NCBI GenBank assembly: GCA_028719205.1
Contig: JAQUKH010000015.1
Span: forward strand, 1-55,922
Direction: 5' to 3'
DNA length: 55,922 bases
Source: a bacterium
GTDB taxonomy: Bacteria > JACRDZ01 > JAQUKH01
Shown: positions 16,251 through 26,262 of the stretch, one piece after another
How positions within the stretch are numbered: the first letter of the stretch is position 1
Layout of the letters: each line of letters opens with the position of its first letter
Translations under genes and position numbers: made by a program
The notes under the pieces: generated by a model
Databases searched by the model: none
What the model was told of the DNA's origin: nothing
What the model saw: only the letters and a program-made list of their open reading frames with translations

Positions 16251-17439
16251 ATATCTTGAAAAACAGGTTCATAAATTAAATAAGATAGGTATCGCGTTAA
16301 CCAGCGAACAAAATCTGGACAAGCTTCTTGAGATGATCGTTTGGGAAGCAAGAAATCTTGTTAATTGCGACGCGGGAAGCCTTTATATAAAAAAGGATGA
16401 TCTTCTGGATTTTGTTGTAAGCCAGAATGATACGATGACAAAACGGTTAGGTGAGGCAAAAATTAAGGAGTTATTTAAAACTTTCAGTTTGCCGATAACT
16501 AAAGAGAGTGTCTCGGGTTACACGGCTTTGACCGGTGAGATACTTAATATTCCTGATGTTTATGAAATATCAAAAAACAGCGAATATAAGATCAATCTTG
16601 ATTATGATCGCCGCAACCAATATAGGTCCAGATCTATGCTGGTTGTTCCCCTGAAAGATAATGAGAACAAGGTAATAGGGGTGATCCAGTTAATAAACGC
16701 GCTGGATAAGGCCGGGAATATTATTCCATTTTCCGGGGCAATGGCTGAAGAACTTATTTGTTCATTAGGCTCGCAGGCTGCTGTCGCGATAAAAAACGCG
16801 CAATTGACCAAAGATTTAAAAGCCGCGTACCTTGATACTATTTATTGTTTATCAGAAGCAGCGGAATCAAAAGATAAAGACACAGGTATGCATATACAAA
16901 GAGTAAGTAATTATTCTGTGGCATTGGGAAAAAAATTAGGCCTGGCGGAAAGAGAGCTTGAGCTCATTCTTTACGCAAGCCCGATGCATGATATTGGTAA
17001 AGTTGGAATTCCTGATGCTGTCCTGTTAAAGCCGGGTAAATTGGACGTGGAGGAAAGAAAAATTATTGAACAGCATACTGTTATTGGCGGTAATATTTTA
17101 TCTAAGGCAAAAGGGCCTTTTTCTAAAATTTCAAAGGAAATTGCTTTAACGCATCATGAAAAATTTGATGGAACCGGATATCCCAACAAACTTATTGGAG
17201 AAGAAATTCCGCTTTCGGGAAGGATCGTTGCTTTGGCGGATGTATTTGACGCGCTTATAAACAAAAGGTGTTATAAATCAGCAATGTCCTGTGACGATGT
17301 GATTGAGATCATAAAAAAAGAATCCGGAAAGCATTTTGATCCGAAAATAGTGACCGCGTTTTTTGATTCTTATAAAGAAATAATAGAGATATTTGAAAAA
17401 AATAAAGATACACCCCTGGAAAATTCAACTAAAATTTAA
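16240..17439 (+). CDS. GAF domain plus HD-GYP phosphodiesterase-type protein
   Basis: Probably a cytoplasmic sensor that degrades cyclic di-GMP or a related dinucleotide. A GAF domain occupies about residues 10-185, ending with VIGVIQLINALDK and LGSQAAVAIKNAQL. The HD-GYP domain follows with DTGMHIQRVSNYS, HDIGKVGIPD, HHEKFDGTGYP and ALADVFDAL, so the metal ligands look intact. The GTG at 16240 is chosen because AAAAGGA precedes it and it overlaps the previous gene by 11 bases. An ATG at 16210 is the alternative. It lacks membrane segments. It may connect with pilus-based motility encoded later in the window. Confidence 0.92.
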   Translation: MENEYLEKQVHKLNKIGIALTSEQNLDKLLEMIVWEARNLVNCDAGSLYIKKDDLLDFVVSQNDTMTKRLGEAKIKELFKTFSLPITKESVSGYTALTGEILNIPDVYEISKNSEYKINLDYDRRNQYRSRSMLVVPLKDNENKVIGVIQLINALDKAGNIIPFSGAMAEELICSLGSQAAVAIKNAQLTKDLKAAYLDTIYCLSEAAESKDKDTGMHIQRVSNYSVALGKKLGLAERELELILYASPMHDIGKVGIPDAVLLKPGKLDVEERKIIEQHTVIGGNILSKAKGPFSKISKEIALTHHEKFDGTGYPNKLIGEEIPLSGRIVALADVFDALINKRCYKSAMSCDDVIEIIKKESGKHFDPKIVTAFFDSYKEIIEIFEKNKDTPLENSTKI

Positions 17440-17470
17440 AAGAATGTTTAATATCTCTGGAAAATAAAAA

Positions 17471-20400
17471 ATGGATAATTCTATTCATTACTGGAAAGAA
17501 AAACTTATAATAGCCGCATCACTGATAATTTTTAATTTTTTAATTATTGCAAAACTTTTTTATTTCATCGCGGATACCACCCTTTTATTCATTGGGCCGC
17601 AGACTAATTCCATCTTCCAATTTTTTGTCTATGTCTTACTTACTATATTTATACCGGGAATAGTGATCAGTCTTGGGATCTTTATTTGCATACTTATATA
17701 TTATATTTTTATCCGTTCTTTATGGTTAATTGACGCGGAAGACAGTAATATCCTTGGAAAACGCGCCAATGACATTTATCTGTTTTCATTCAATGTTTTA
17801 ACTAAAATATTGATATTTATCACTTTATTTTCACTTGTGAATGTTGTTTTATTTATAATTTTAGGCGGTGAACTGGGATATTACCGGATCTATACTTTTT
17901 ATTTGAATAATCCAAATAATCTGATCTATTTTGTCGCTTTTTTAATAACAAATCTGTTTTTTATTGAAAGTGAGAGTATTCTCTCTAAACGACTGAATTT
18001 GCCAGCTATTTTCCCGAGCAAAAGGAAAGAGGTCGAAGGCAAAAAAATAAATATTAATATTTTGTTTAAATACTATTTTAATAATATTTTATTAATAGTG
18101 GTTATTAATTTAATTTTAGTGACAAGCATCCAATTTATCGGCGGTATGGCAAATCAGCTTAATTTAAAGGCACAAACAATATCAGAAAACGGATTTTCCG
18201 TTGATCCTTTGATTAAAGTGGAAGTCGCGATAAAAGGAGTCACAAATACCGGCAGGGAAAATACTATCCCGATTTATCTTGGCCGGATGAACAGGTTATA
18301 TCAGAACGCGGAACAGGAATTTGCTTCGGGGAATTATTTAACGACAATTAATTTGCTGCAAAAAGAATTAGATATGAACTCTAATTTTTCTATTGCGGTT
18401 TATAGCGATAGGATGTATCCATGGCTCAGTAAAATGTTGAGTAATAAAATATCAAACAGCGGGCTTTTCCTTAAGGATAGCCTGACAGATTCTTTGGAAA
18501 ATATAGAATATGCTGAAGATGTTGAAAAAATGGGCAAAGATGCCGAGCTTATTAATAAAGATAAATTCAAGGAATATTTCTTTATTCCTCTTGCAATGAA
18601 TGATGAACTAAAAATTAATATTTGGAGAAACGCGCGCGGTGAATATTCCCAGGTTTTTAAGAAAAGTGAACTCTTAAATATTTCACGGTCGCATATTAAC
18701 AAAAAGATCGGTGATTGTTTCCTGCTTTTAGGCAATTACGCTTCCGCTAAAGATTATTATATCCAGGCAGTGGATAAAAACAGTTATTATCTTGAAGTCA
18801 AAAATAATTTAGGTTATATCTATATGAAAGAAAATAGTTTTAATAAAGCTGAGCATGAATATAAGGATATACTTAATATCAAACCTAATTATTATTTGGC
18901 CAGCATTAATCTTGGTAATTTATATCTGAATAACGGGCAAATTGACCAGGCATCTAATATTTTACAAACAATTAATTTAGAGAGCGGCATGTCGCAAAAA
19001 GATAAAATATTCTATTATCAGGTTCTGGCAGAAGTATTTTATAAAAAAGGAGAATTTAATGAGGCAGGGAAAAAATACAGTAAAGCTTTAAAAATTGATC
19101 CGTATTATTATCCGGCATCAATAGGGTTGGCCAGAATTTATTGGGAAAAAGGAAAATTTACGGCCGCGAAGAAAATTTATGAAAATATTTTAAAGAAATA
19201 TGATATCGCTCTGGCATATATAGGAATGGCAAAATATTATGTTCAGCAGAAAGATAATAATAAGGCAATGGAGTTTTATAACAAGGCTATTAATCTTGGC
19301 AATGACTATGAAGCAGTAAGAGAAGGTTTTATCGGGATAGGCGACTTATTTGCCGGAAAAGGCAATTTAACCGAGGCTGAAAATTATTATAATAAGGCTA
19401 TTAGTATTGATCCATACAATTATTCCGCTTATCAGAAATTAGGTGAAATATTTTTTAACGCTAAAAAGTGGGAGAGCGCTAAAAATAATTTTTTAAAGGC
19501 AATTGAAATGTTTCCCCAGAATGAAGAAGTACAAAAACATTTGGAAGTAGCGTATAAAAATATCAGTAAAGAAACACAGGCTAAATATGAAAAAATAGTT
19601 GAGAAAGAAAAAGCAGGCAAAGATAAGGAAAAATTAATATACTCATATAAAAATTTAGGATGGATCCATTTAGGTAATGGAAATTATGAAGGCGCTTTAA
19701 AAAGTTTTGATCAGGCTATCGCGGTTAATCCTGATTATATCGAGGCACTCCAGGGGAAAGGGATGCTTTTTTTGAAAACAGAAAAATATAATGAAGCCGA
19801 AAAAATATTCCAGAAGATCATAGGTATAAACAAATCTTATGCTTCTGCTTACGTGGGACTGGGCATTGTTAATATCAAACATAACGAAATAAATAAAGCC
19901 ATAGAAAATTTAGAATATGTTATGAAATTAAATGATGCCGATGCTAAAATACAGTCCTGCCTGGAACTCGGGGGGCTTTATTACGGCCAAGGCAATTATG
20001 CTCTGGCTCGCAATAAATTCCTTCAAGCGAATACTTTTAATAAAGATATCCCTGAAGCGTACTACGGACTTGGAGTTATCTATGAGGTTAAAAAACTTTA
20101 TAACAACGCGATTATAGAATTCCGTAAGGCTATTTATTTAAAACCTGATTATACTCAGGCTAAGGATGGATTAAAGAGAGTTACAAGCCTTATTTTAGAG
20201 AGAACAAATAAAAAAGTAATATCTTCGCCCGAAAATATTGAAAAAGAAAACTTTTACAAAACAATTGAATTCGCGATAAATAAGGGTGAATTAGAAAAAA
20301 CTCAAAACAGTTTATTGGAGATCCTTGATGAGACACCTGCTGATACCAAGGCCTTGAAATATTTGGGCTTGGTTTATTTACAGAAAAAAATGTTTGCTGA

Positions 20401-20788
20401 ATCAAAAAAACAATGGGAAAAAATTCTTAACATAAACAGTCAGGATAGTGAAGCGCTTAATTATATAAAAATGATAAATGAAAAATTAGCGTCGGCTAAG
20501 ATCAGTGAAGAAGAGTATTTTATTCCTCTCCTTTCGGAAGGCGTTAGTTATTATACTAAAGGGGAATATGAAAACGCGAAACAAAAATTTTTAAAAGCTA
20601 ATGCTTTAAATAATACTTCGGCTGTGGTTCATAAATATCTTGGGAAGATCTACTTTAAAAACAAAGAATATGATAACGCGATCAGCGAACTGAAAAAATC
20701 GTTAGAACTTGATCCTAATCAGCCGGAAATAGAAAATACTTTAATCAAGCTGCATACGGGATACACCGTGTTTAAAGGATTGGACTAG
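17471..20788 (+). CDS. Large membrane-anchored TPR repeat protein
   Basis: Function unknown. The 1105-residue protein has about five hydrophobic segments in the first 225 residues (near 11-33, 48-80, 106-132, 150-165 and 200-222). A long array of tetratricopeptide repeats follows from about residue 275 to the C-terminus, with typical blocks such as YLEVKNNLGYIYMKENSFNK and KAIYLKPDYTQAKDGLKRV. A scaffold or envelope-assembly role is likely, given the pattern of a membrane anchor plus solenoid. It ends one base from the convergent TPR protein gene, which also has a membrane segment, so the two may work together. No promoter was identified. Confidence 0.85.
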   Translation: MDNSIHYWKEKLIIAASLIIFNFLIIAKLFYFIADTTLLFIGPQTNSIFQFFVYVLLTIFIPGIVISLGIFICILIYYIFIRSLWLIDAEDSNILGKRANDIYLFSFNVLTKILIFITLFSLVNVVLFIILGGELGYYRIYTFYLNNPNNLIYFVAFLITNLFFIESESILSKRLNLPAIFPSKRKEVEGKKININILFKYYFNNILLIVVINLILVTSIQFIGGMANQLNLKAQTISENGFSVDPLIKVEVAIKGVTNTGRENTIPIYLGRMNRLYQNAEQEFASGNYLTTINLLQKELDMNSNFSIAVYSDRMYPWLSKMLSNKISNSGLFLKDSLTDSLENIEYAEDVEKMGKDAELINKDKFKEYFFIPLAMNDELKINIWRNARGEYSQVFKKSELLNISRSHINKKIGDCFLLLGNYASAKDYYIQAVDKNSYYLEVKNNLGYIYMKENSFNKAEHEYKDILNIKPNYYLASINLGNLYLNNGQIDQASNILQTINLESGMSQKDKIFYYQVLAEVFYKKGEFNEAGKKYSKALKIDPYYYPASIGLARIYWEKGKFTAAKKIYENILKKYDIALAYIGMAKYYVQQKDNNKAMEFYNKAINLGNDYEAVREGFIGIGDLFAGKGNLTEAENYYNKAISIDPYNYSAYQKLGEIFFNAKKWESAKNNFLKAIEMFPQNEEVQKHLEVAYKNISKETQAKYEKIVEKEKAGKDKEKLIYSYKNLGWIHLGNGNYEGALKSFDQAIAVNPDYIEALQGKGMLFLKTEKYNEAEKIFQKIIGINKSYASAYVGLGIVNIKHNEINKAIENLEYVMKLNDADAKIQSCLELGGLYYGQGNYALARNKFLQANTFNKDIPEAYYGLGVIYEVKKLYNNAIIEFRKAIYLKPDYTQAKDGLKRVTSLILERTNKKVISSPENIEKENFYKTIEFAINKGELEKTQNSLLEILDETPADTKALKYLGLVYLQKKMFAESKKQWEKILNINSQDSEALNYIKMINEKLASAKISEEEYFIPLLSEGVSYYTKGEYENAKQKFLKANALNNTSAVVHKYLGKIYFKNKEYDNAISELKKSLELDPNQPEIENTLIKLHTGYTVFKGLD

Positions 20789-20789
20789 C

Positions 20790-22730
20790 CTAGTTATTTT
20801 TCTGTAAGATTTCAAGCTTTAATTTAGCTTTTTCTGTCCATTTCCTGTCAGAAAAAACAGATATAAATTTATTGAGGTTATCAATAGCCTTCGTTTGTTC
20901 GTGTCTTTCACTATAAGCATCTGCCAGGCTGTAATAGGGCGGCGCGAAGTTTGGATTTATTGTTATGGATTGAATGAAATTTTCAATAGCTGTTTCACTC
21001 TGACCGGATAACTCATAATTCAAGCCTAAATTAAAACAGATAATTTCCGAATTTGGAAAAAATCCCTGGGCATTTTTCAGTACTTCAATTGCCTTGGAAT
21101 AATTTCCCTGTAATGTATAAGCCTGACTTAAATTCAGCCAGGCATTCAAATTATCGGTTGTGATAGAAAGAAGATTTTCATATTCGCTGATCGCGATAGA
21201 AAAGGCTCCTAATTGATAGAATTTATTTGCTATTTCAGCAATTAGATTTAAATTTTTATGGGAAGATTTAAAATAATTTTCATAACCTTTAATCATAACA
21301 TTAAAATTATCAATATCAGTTGAAAGTTCTTCGATCTTTTTGCTTGCAAGGATAAAATTCGGGTCGATCTCAATAACTTTTTTATATTGCTCCAACGCGG
21401 CCTGGATCCAGCCGTTTTCTTCATATAAGATACCGGTATTATAATAAGTCATGATATTTTGGGGATCATTCCCGGTTTTATCTTTTATTTGTTTATAGGC
21501 TTTTGAGAAATCATATATTTTGAGATATGTCAGGTCATGTGTAGTAGTTGTTACCTTAATAACATTATTTTTAGATTTTTCAGAGGAATAGTATTTAAAA
21601 AGAGCAGAAATTGAAAACACAATGAAGAATAAGATCAACAGCCAGCGGATCAGCCCCTTTCTTATAAGGGATCCGGATGGCGAGGGTAATTCTTTTTTTT
21701 GTGTTTTTTCTTCAGTTACATCTAATTTTTTATCAACGACAAAATTAGCAAAATTAATAAATATTTTCGCGAAATCACTGTTATATTCTGCTGTTTGTAA
21801 CCTATGCCCATATTGATAAGATAAATATTCAATCTTACGGTTATCTAAATTTGCTTCATAGAAAAACATTTCTTCTTTTGAACATTCATGGCATTCAATA
21901 AGGATTAAGTAGGGGTGAAGAGATAAAAAATTATTATTTTTACTTGTTTGTGACGGCGGTTGTGTTTTTGATGTACTGGAATATGTTGAATAAAGTATCA
22001 GCTGATGGTCGGGAAGAGGTATTTCCGCGTTAATTAATTCTTTTTTAAATTCAGGATGCGGGCCCATACAGTTGGAAGCATTAAAAATAAATTTTCCAGA
22101 TTTAAAACCGATACTATTAATGGTGATAAGTTGATAATCTTTCAAAAAAACCAGATTTTCCATAAGAGAGATAATTAAAGGGTATAATTCATCTATCAGA
22201 TTTTTATAAGCTCTGGGAGAAAGGGTTATTCCATGACCCTTGTTCTTATTTCTTATTTCGATAATACTTTCAATGATCTCCTTATTTTTAGATCCGGTCC
22301 CGTTCGGACCGAAATAAAATAAAGTAAATTGAGGAATGAAAGGCATTATATTTTCTTTTTTAAAATATAACATTATTTCCTGAAAAATATGATACCAATG
22401 GCCTATTGACGGGCGGTATTTATTAAGCATGAAATCTATACTGGTTTCTTTTTGTCTATTCCTGATATAATCAGAGATCATAATAATCGTATTGTATTTC
22501 AGGATGCATTCATACAGATCTATAATGCGGTTAAATTTCACAGCTTCTTCATTAGTATTCTGCATTATTCTGAATGAATATGCCAATGGGAACGGGAATT
22601 GATTTATCCAGCTATCGGGTTTCTCTAATAGGTTTGATTTTAATGTTTCCATTAGTAAGGGAATATAACATTTATATAAAAAAAAGTCAATAATATTAAA
22701 AGCTTTTGGCAGGCTAATTTCATTTTTCAA
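20790..22730 (-). CDS. HEPN-like module, transmembrane segment and TPR repeats
   Basis: Function unknown. Three parts are visible in 646 residues. The first (1-340) is a cytoplasmic module containing IRNKNKGHG, with R160-N161 and H166 spaced as in HEPN ribonuclease motifs. It then has LKDYQLITINS, a CxxC pair at 280-283 (ECHECSKEE) and IEYLSYQYGHR at 300-310. The second is one transmembrane helix at about 361-380. The third is about six TPR units from 420 to 640 on the other side of the membrane. I recall similar N-terminal modules fused to kinases or signalling domains, but this is memory, not a search. No ribosome site is evident at the ATG. Confidence 0.75.
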   Translation of the reverse strand: MKNEISLPKAFNIIDFFLYKCYIPLLMETLKSNLLEKPDSWINQFPFPLAYSFRIMQNTNEEAVKFNRIIDLYECILKYNTIIMISDYIRNRQKETSIDFMLNKYRPSIGHWYHIFQEIMLYFKKENIMPFIPQFTLFYFGPNGTGSKNKEIIESIIEIRNKNKGHGITLSPRAYKNLIDELYPLIISLMENLVFLKDYQLITINSIGFKSGKFIFNASNCMGPHPEFKKELINAEIPLPDHQLILYSTYSSTSKTQPPSQTSKNNNFLSLHPYLILIECHECSKEEMFFYEANLDNRKIEYLSYQYGHRLQTAEYNSDFAKIFINFANFVVDKKLDVTEEKTQKKELPSPSGSLIRKGLIRWLLILFFIVFSISALFKYYSSEKSKNNVIKVTTTTHDLTYLKIYDFSKAYKQIKDKTGNDPQNIMTYYNTGILYEENGWIQAALEQYKKVIEIDPNFILASKKIEELSTDIDNFNVMIKGYENYFKSSHKNLNLIAEIANKFYQLGAFSIAISEYENLLSITTDNLNAWLNLSQAYTLQGNYSKAIEVLKNAQGFFPNSEIICFNLGLNYELSGQSETAIENFIQSITINPNFAPPYYSLADAYSERHEQTKAIDNLNKFISVFSDRKWTEKAKLKLEILQKNN

Positions 22731-22758
22731 TTGAATATTTTCTCAATGGAGTTATAAT
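22731..22758 (+). promoter_or_regulatory. Possible promoter of the phasin-like gene
   Basis: TTGAAT (22731-22736) and TATAAT (22753-22758) are 16 bases apart, upstream of the gene starting at 22805. The -35 box differs from consensus, so the support is moderate. Confidence 0.35.
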
Positions 22759-22804
22759 TGATTCAATTAATATGTTTTTAAAATAAAAAATAGGAGGATT
22801 CAAA

Positions 22805-23092
22805 ATGGATATGGTTAAAAAATTAATTATGGCGGGTTTGGGAGCTGCTGCTCTGACTGAAGAAAAAGTTTCAAAGATTGTTGATGAACTGGTTAAAAAA
22901 GGAGAAATTTCTGAGCATGAAGGCAAGGGCGCGGTAAAGGGTATTTTGAGCCAGGTTGAAGAAAATAAAAAATTTGTTGAAGAAAAGATCCAGGAACATA
23001 TGGATATATTTTTGAAGAAAGCGAAAATCGCGACACTTGCGGATGTGGAAAAACTTGAAAAAAGAATTGAAAAATTAGAAAAAAATAAATAA
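22805..23092 (+). CDS. Phasin-like coiled-coil protein
   Basis: The 95-residue protein resembles PhaF-type phasin regulators. These are small helical proteins with a KIVDELVKKGEISEHEGK segment, commonly annotated as polyhydroxyalkanoate synthesis regulators. The N-terminus (MVKKLIMAGLGAAALTEEKV) is amphipathic and the C-terminus (LADVEKLEKRIEKLEKNK) is a coiled coil. AGGAGG lies eight bases before the ATG. No polymer synthase is nearby, so a role in granules is doubtful. It directly precedes the UbiB gene, as such phasin-like genes often do, and may be co-transcribed with it. Confidence 0.85.
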   Translation: MDMVKKLIMAGLGAAALTEEKVSKIVDELVKKGEISEHEGKGAVKGILSQVEENKKFVEEKIQEHMDIFLKKAKIATLADVEKLEKRIEKLEKNK

Positions 23093-23118
23093 TATATTTA
23101 AGTCGAAAGGTAAACTTT

Positions 23119-24804
23119 GTGAATATAAGCGAGACCTACAGCAATATAGGGCGTGTCCGCCAGATAATTAATGTTCTGATAAAACATGGTTTTGGTCAAA
23201 TAGTATCATATTTACATCTGGATAAATACCTTTCATTTGGAAAGAGATTTTTTGGATTAAAGATCGAAAAATTGTCTGAAAAAGAGATAGATCTTTCTCC
23301 CGCGGAGCGCCTCACGCTGGTTTTAGAGGAATTAGGCCCCACTTTTATTAAATTCGGGCAGATCATGAGTACCCGCCCTGATTTGATGCCCCTGGATTTT
23401 GTTGAAGCTTTTACAAGGCTTCAGGACAGGGTTAAACCTTTCAGTTATGAAGAAGCCAAAAATATAGTTGAAGGTGAATTAGGCCAGCCGATCGAGAAAT
23501 TATTTAAAAGTTTTGATAAAGAGCCGATCGCGGCCGCGTCCATTTCTCAGGTCCATTACGCGACGCTGAATACAGGCGAAGAGGTAGTTGTAAAGATCCA
23601 GCGGCCGGGAATACAGAAGAATATTCTTACGGATATTCGCATCCTTTATATGATCGCTAATTATATTGATAAAAGATTAGGCGATGATAAATTATTTGAG
23701 CCGTTATTGCTGGTTGAAGAATTTGATAATTCGATACGCCGGGAGTTGGATTTTGTCATTGAGGCAAGCAATACGGAAAAATTGCACAATAATTTTAAGG
23801 ATGATCCCAATATCCGGTTTTCTAATGTATGGTGGGATTATACTACATCGCGTGTGCTGACGCTTGAGAGGCTATCCGGTTTTAGAATAGATGATGACGA
23901 GAAATTTAAGCAATATAAAATTGATAAGGGAAAGCTGGCTGAAAAAATAATTTACGCGTATCTTAAACAGTTTTTCGAAGACGGATTTTTTCATGCTGAT
24001 CCTCATATGGGTAATATTCTGATATCGCCTGAGGGAAAAATCCTTGTTCTGGATTGCGGGATGGTCGGATACCTCCACAGGGAACTGAAGGAAAATTTCG
24101 CGCAGGTATTTGTCGGTATTGTTACACGCGATTTTGAAAAATTAGTGGATGCTTATATAAAGCTTGGTATGATGACTCAGCCTATTGATTACGTTTCTTT
24201 TCATAAAGACATTGTCGCCTATATGGAGAGGCATTTGGATGTTCCTATAAAGCAATTTAAGATTTCTGAAGTTTTTATGGATACTCTCGCGAATGCGCAA
24301 AAATACAAGATACGTGTAAATGTTGATTTTTTACTTTTAATGCGGTCTTTGGCGATACTTGAGAATATTTCAAGAAAACTTAAACCTGATATGAACATTC
24401 TTGAAATAACCAAACCGTATGCCTTCGACCTGTTAAAGAAAAAGTTCACTTTTAAAGATATAAAGGGAGGATTGCTAAAATTAGTTTTTGATTTGACAGA
24501 TACGTCCCGTGAGTTTCCAAAACAAATAAAACAGATCCTCCGTAAAGTTCAGACCGGAGGTTTGAGATTTGAAATCACAAACCCGATGGATAAAAAGATC
24601 GAGGCGGGTATGGAACGGCTCGGAAACAAGATTTCTATAGGTATTATTATTGCCGGGCTTGCTATCGCGTCAGGTATTGTTTTACAGAATTCGACCGCGC
24701 CGGCTTTATTCGGCATACCGCTGCTCACGCTTCTTGGTTATTGCGGTGTCGGGTTTATAACCATATTCTTAATCGTATCCATCATAAGTTATAATAAGGG
24801 TTAA
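23119..24804 (+). CDS. ubiB: UbiB/ABC1 (AarF) family atypical kinase
   Basis: Membrane-associated ATPase-like kinase that supports quinone biosynthesis or membrane lipid handling. Family signatures are FIKFGQIMSTRPDLMP (KxGQ near residue 78), AAASISQVHYA, VVVKIQRPG, ADPHMGNILI (the HxN catalytic segment) and VLDCGMVG. Two hydrophobic helices lie at the C-terminus (about 505-525 and 530-555). The start is GTG at 23119 with AAAGG upstream. The gene is convergent with hemY and overlaps it by 4 bases. Given the adjacent heme and FixCX genes, a link to respiration is plausible. The exact substrate is unknown. Confidence 0.92.
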   Translation: MNISETYSNIGRVRQIINVLIKHGFGQIVSYLHLDKYLSFGKRFFGLKIEKLSEKEIDLSPAERLTLVLEELGPTFIKFGQIMSTRPDLMPLDFVEAFTRLQDRVKPFSYEEAKNIVEGELGQPIEKLFKSFDKEPIAAASISQVHYATLNTGEEVVVKIQRPGIQKNILTDIRILYMIANYIDKRLGDDKLFEPLLLVEEFDNSIRRELDFVIEASNTEKLHNNFKDDPNIRFSNVWWDYTTSRVLTLERLSGFRIDDDEKFKQYKIDKGKLAEKIIYAYLKQFFEDGFFHADPHMGNILISPEGKILVLDCGMVGYLHRELKENFAQVFVGIVTRDFEKLVDAYIKLGMMTQPIDYVSFHKDIVAYMERHLDVPIKQFKISEVFMDTLANAQKYKIRVNVDFLLLMRSLAILENISRKLKPDMNILEITKPYAFDLLKKKFTFKDIKGGLLKLVFDLTDTSREFPKQIKQILRKVQTGGLRFEITNPMDKKIEAGMERLGNKISIGIIIAGLAIASGIVLQNSTAPALFGIPLLTLLGYCGVGFITIFLIVSIISYNKG

Positions 24805-26237
24805 TTGCCCATTGTTTCCGCGATCTTTTGCGCGGTCAATTCCGAGTTATGGATGCAATCGGCAATTCCAACCCCTCGTAAATAATTTCCGTTAAAAATA
24901 AGGCCGGGATGATTTGCCGCTAATTTTTCGATTTTTTCGACTGTTGTTTCATGGCCTATGACATATTGCGGCATGCCTTTTTTCCAACGGTATGCTTTTT
25001 GAATTACCGGTTCCGCGGAGATACCCATTATCGCGTTCCATTCGCTCAGAACAGTTTCAATTAATTCTTTTTCCTCTAAGTCAGCCATTTTTTCATTCGC
25101 CGCGCCGCCTAAAAAGCCCCGCAGGAGGACGTAATCTTTGTCACAGCGATGGGAGAATTTCGATGAGGTCCAGGTAGTTGCCATGATCTTTCTTCTTTCG
25201 GTCTTTGGAACCAGGAAACCAAATCCATGAAGAGGATGTTTTATATCTTTTCTTTTGAAGCCGACTGAAACAGTTGCCGCTGAAACATAAGGGAAGTTCG
25301 AAAGAATAGATGAAAGTTCATTGTCTAAATTTTTAACAAGTTCCGCAGCGGCGTAAGCGGGGGTAGTAAGAATAACTGTATCAATATCTTTCATGGTAAA
25401 AACATCGGTTTTAATCTCATAAGATATTTTATCCCCGTTTGTGATTTTGTTAATTGACAGGGCATTATTTTTTATCATGATTTTTGTATTGTCCAAAAGA
25501 TTTAATTTTAACGTGTCTATTAACTCTATTAAACCTTCCTTTAATGTCATAAATAATGTCAATTTAGGTTCGCCGGTTTCCGGTTTTTTTGTAAACTTTT
25601 TAGCTTCATCCATTCGCGCGATCATTCCTTTTATAAGTGAGCCGTATTTTTGCTCCATCTCAAGAAACCTGGGGAAGGTGTTTTTTAAACTCATTGTTTC
25701 AGGATTTCCCGCGTGAATACCAGCAACCAGAGGTTCAGCGATCTTATCCAGTGCCTCCTGGCCCAGACGTCTCCGCACGAAACTTCCAAGTGTCTCGTCG
25801 GAACCGTCTTTTTTAGCAGGGATAAAAAGATCCATCCCCATTCTTATTTTTCCCGGCAAAGAAAATAATGGAGTTTCTAAAAAAGGTTTTATCTTTGTCG
25901 GTATCATTAACATAAGGCCTTCAGGCATTTCTATTAATTTTTTATTAACCAGTATAAACGTTTTCTTATTTTCTTCATTGGTCCCGACAACCTCTGCTCC
26001 TATTCCGAGTTCCCTGCATAATTTTAATGCCCACGGCTTTTCCGATATGAAACAATCAGGCCCGCCTTCAATAATAAAACCATTCTTGTTTAAAGTTGTG
26101 ATATTCCCTCCCAAATTGGTTTCTTTCTCAAAAATATGAATTTGGGCATCAATTTTTTTTGCTTTAAGGAATTTATTCAAATAATAGGCTGTCGAAAGCC
26201 CGCTTATACCGCCGCCAATGATTGCTATTTGTTTCAT
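24801..26237 (-). CDS. hemY: Oxygen-dependent-type protoporphyrinogen/coproporphyrinogen oxidase
   Basis: FAD enzyme that oxidises protoporphyrinogen IX or coproporphyrinogen III to the porphyrin. The N-terminal dinucleotide-binding motif IAIIGGGISGLSTAYYL is intact, followed by EGGPDCFISEKPWA. The C-terminal FAD segment is FNGNYLRGVGIADCIHNSE. The length of 478 residues fits HemY/CgoX. AAAGGAAG lies before the ATG. It is the last gene of the hemE-hemH-fixC-fixX-hemY set. Sequence alone does not tell whether it acts in the protoporphyrin or coproporphyrin route. No hemN, hemF or chdC is in the window. Confidence 0.92.
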   Translation of the reverse strand: MKQIAIIGGGISGLSTAYYLNKFLKAKKIDAQIHIFEKETNLGGNITTLNKNGFIIEGGPDCFISEKPWALKLCRELGIGAEVVGTNEENKKTFILVNKKLIEMPEGLMLMIPTKIKPFLETPLFSLPGKIRMGMDLFIPAKKDGSDETLGSFVRRRLGQEALDKIAEPLVAGIHAGNPETMSLKNTFPRFLEMEQKYGSLIKGMIARMDEAKKFTKKPETGEPKLTLFMTLKEGLIELIDTLKLNLLDNTKIMIKNNALSINKITNGDKISYEIKTDVFTMKDIDTVILTTPAYAAAELVKNLDNELSSILSNFPYVSAATVSVGFKRKDIKHPLHGFGFLVPKTERRKIMATTWTSSKFSHRCDKDYVLLRGFLGGAANEKMADLEEKELIETVLSEWNAIMGISAEPVIQKAYRWKKGMPQYVIGHETTVEKIEKLAANHPGLIFNGNYLRGVGIADCIHNSELTAQKIAETMGN

Positions 26238-26262
26238 TTATTATCTTCCTTTCTTAAAAAAA

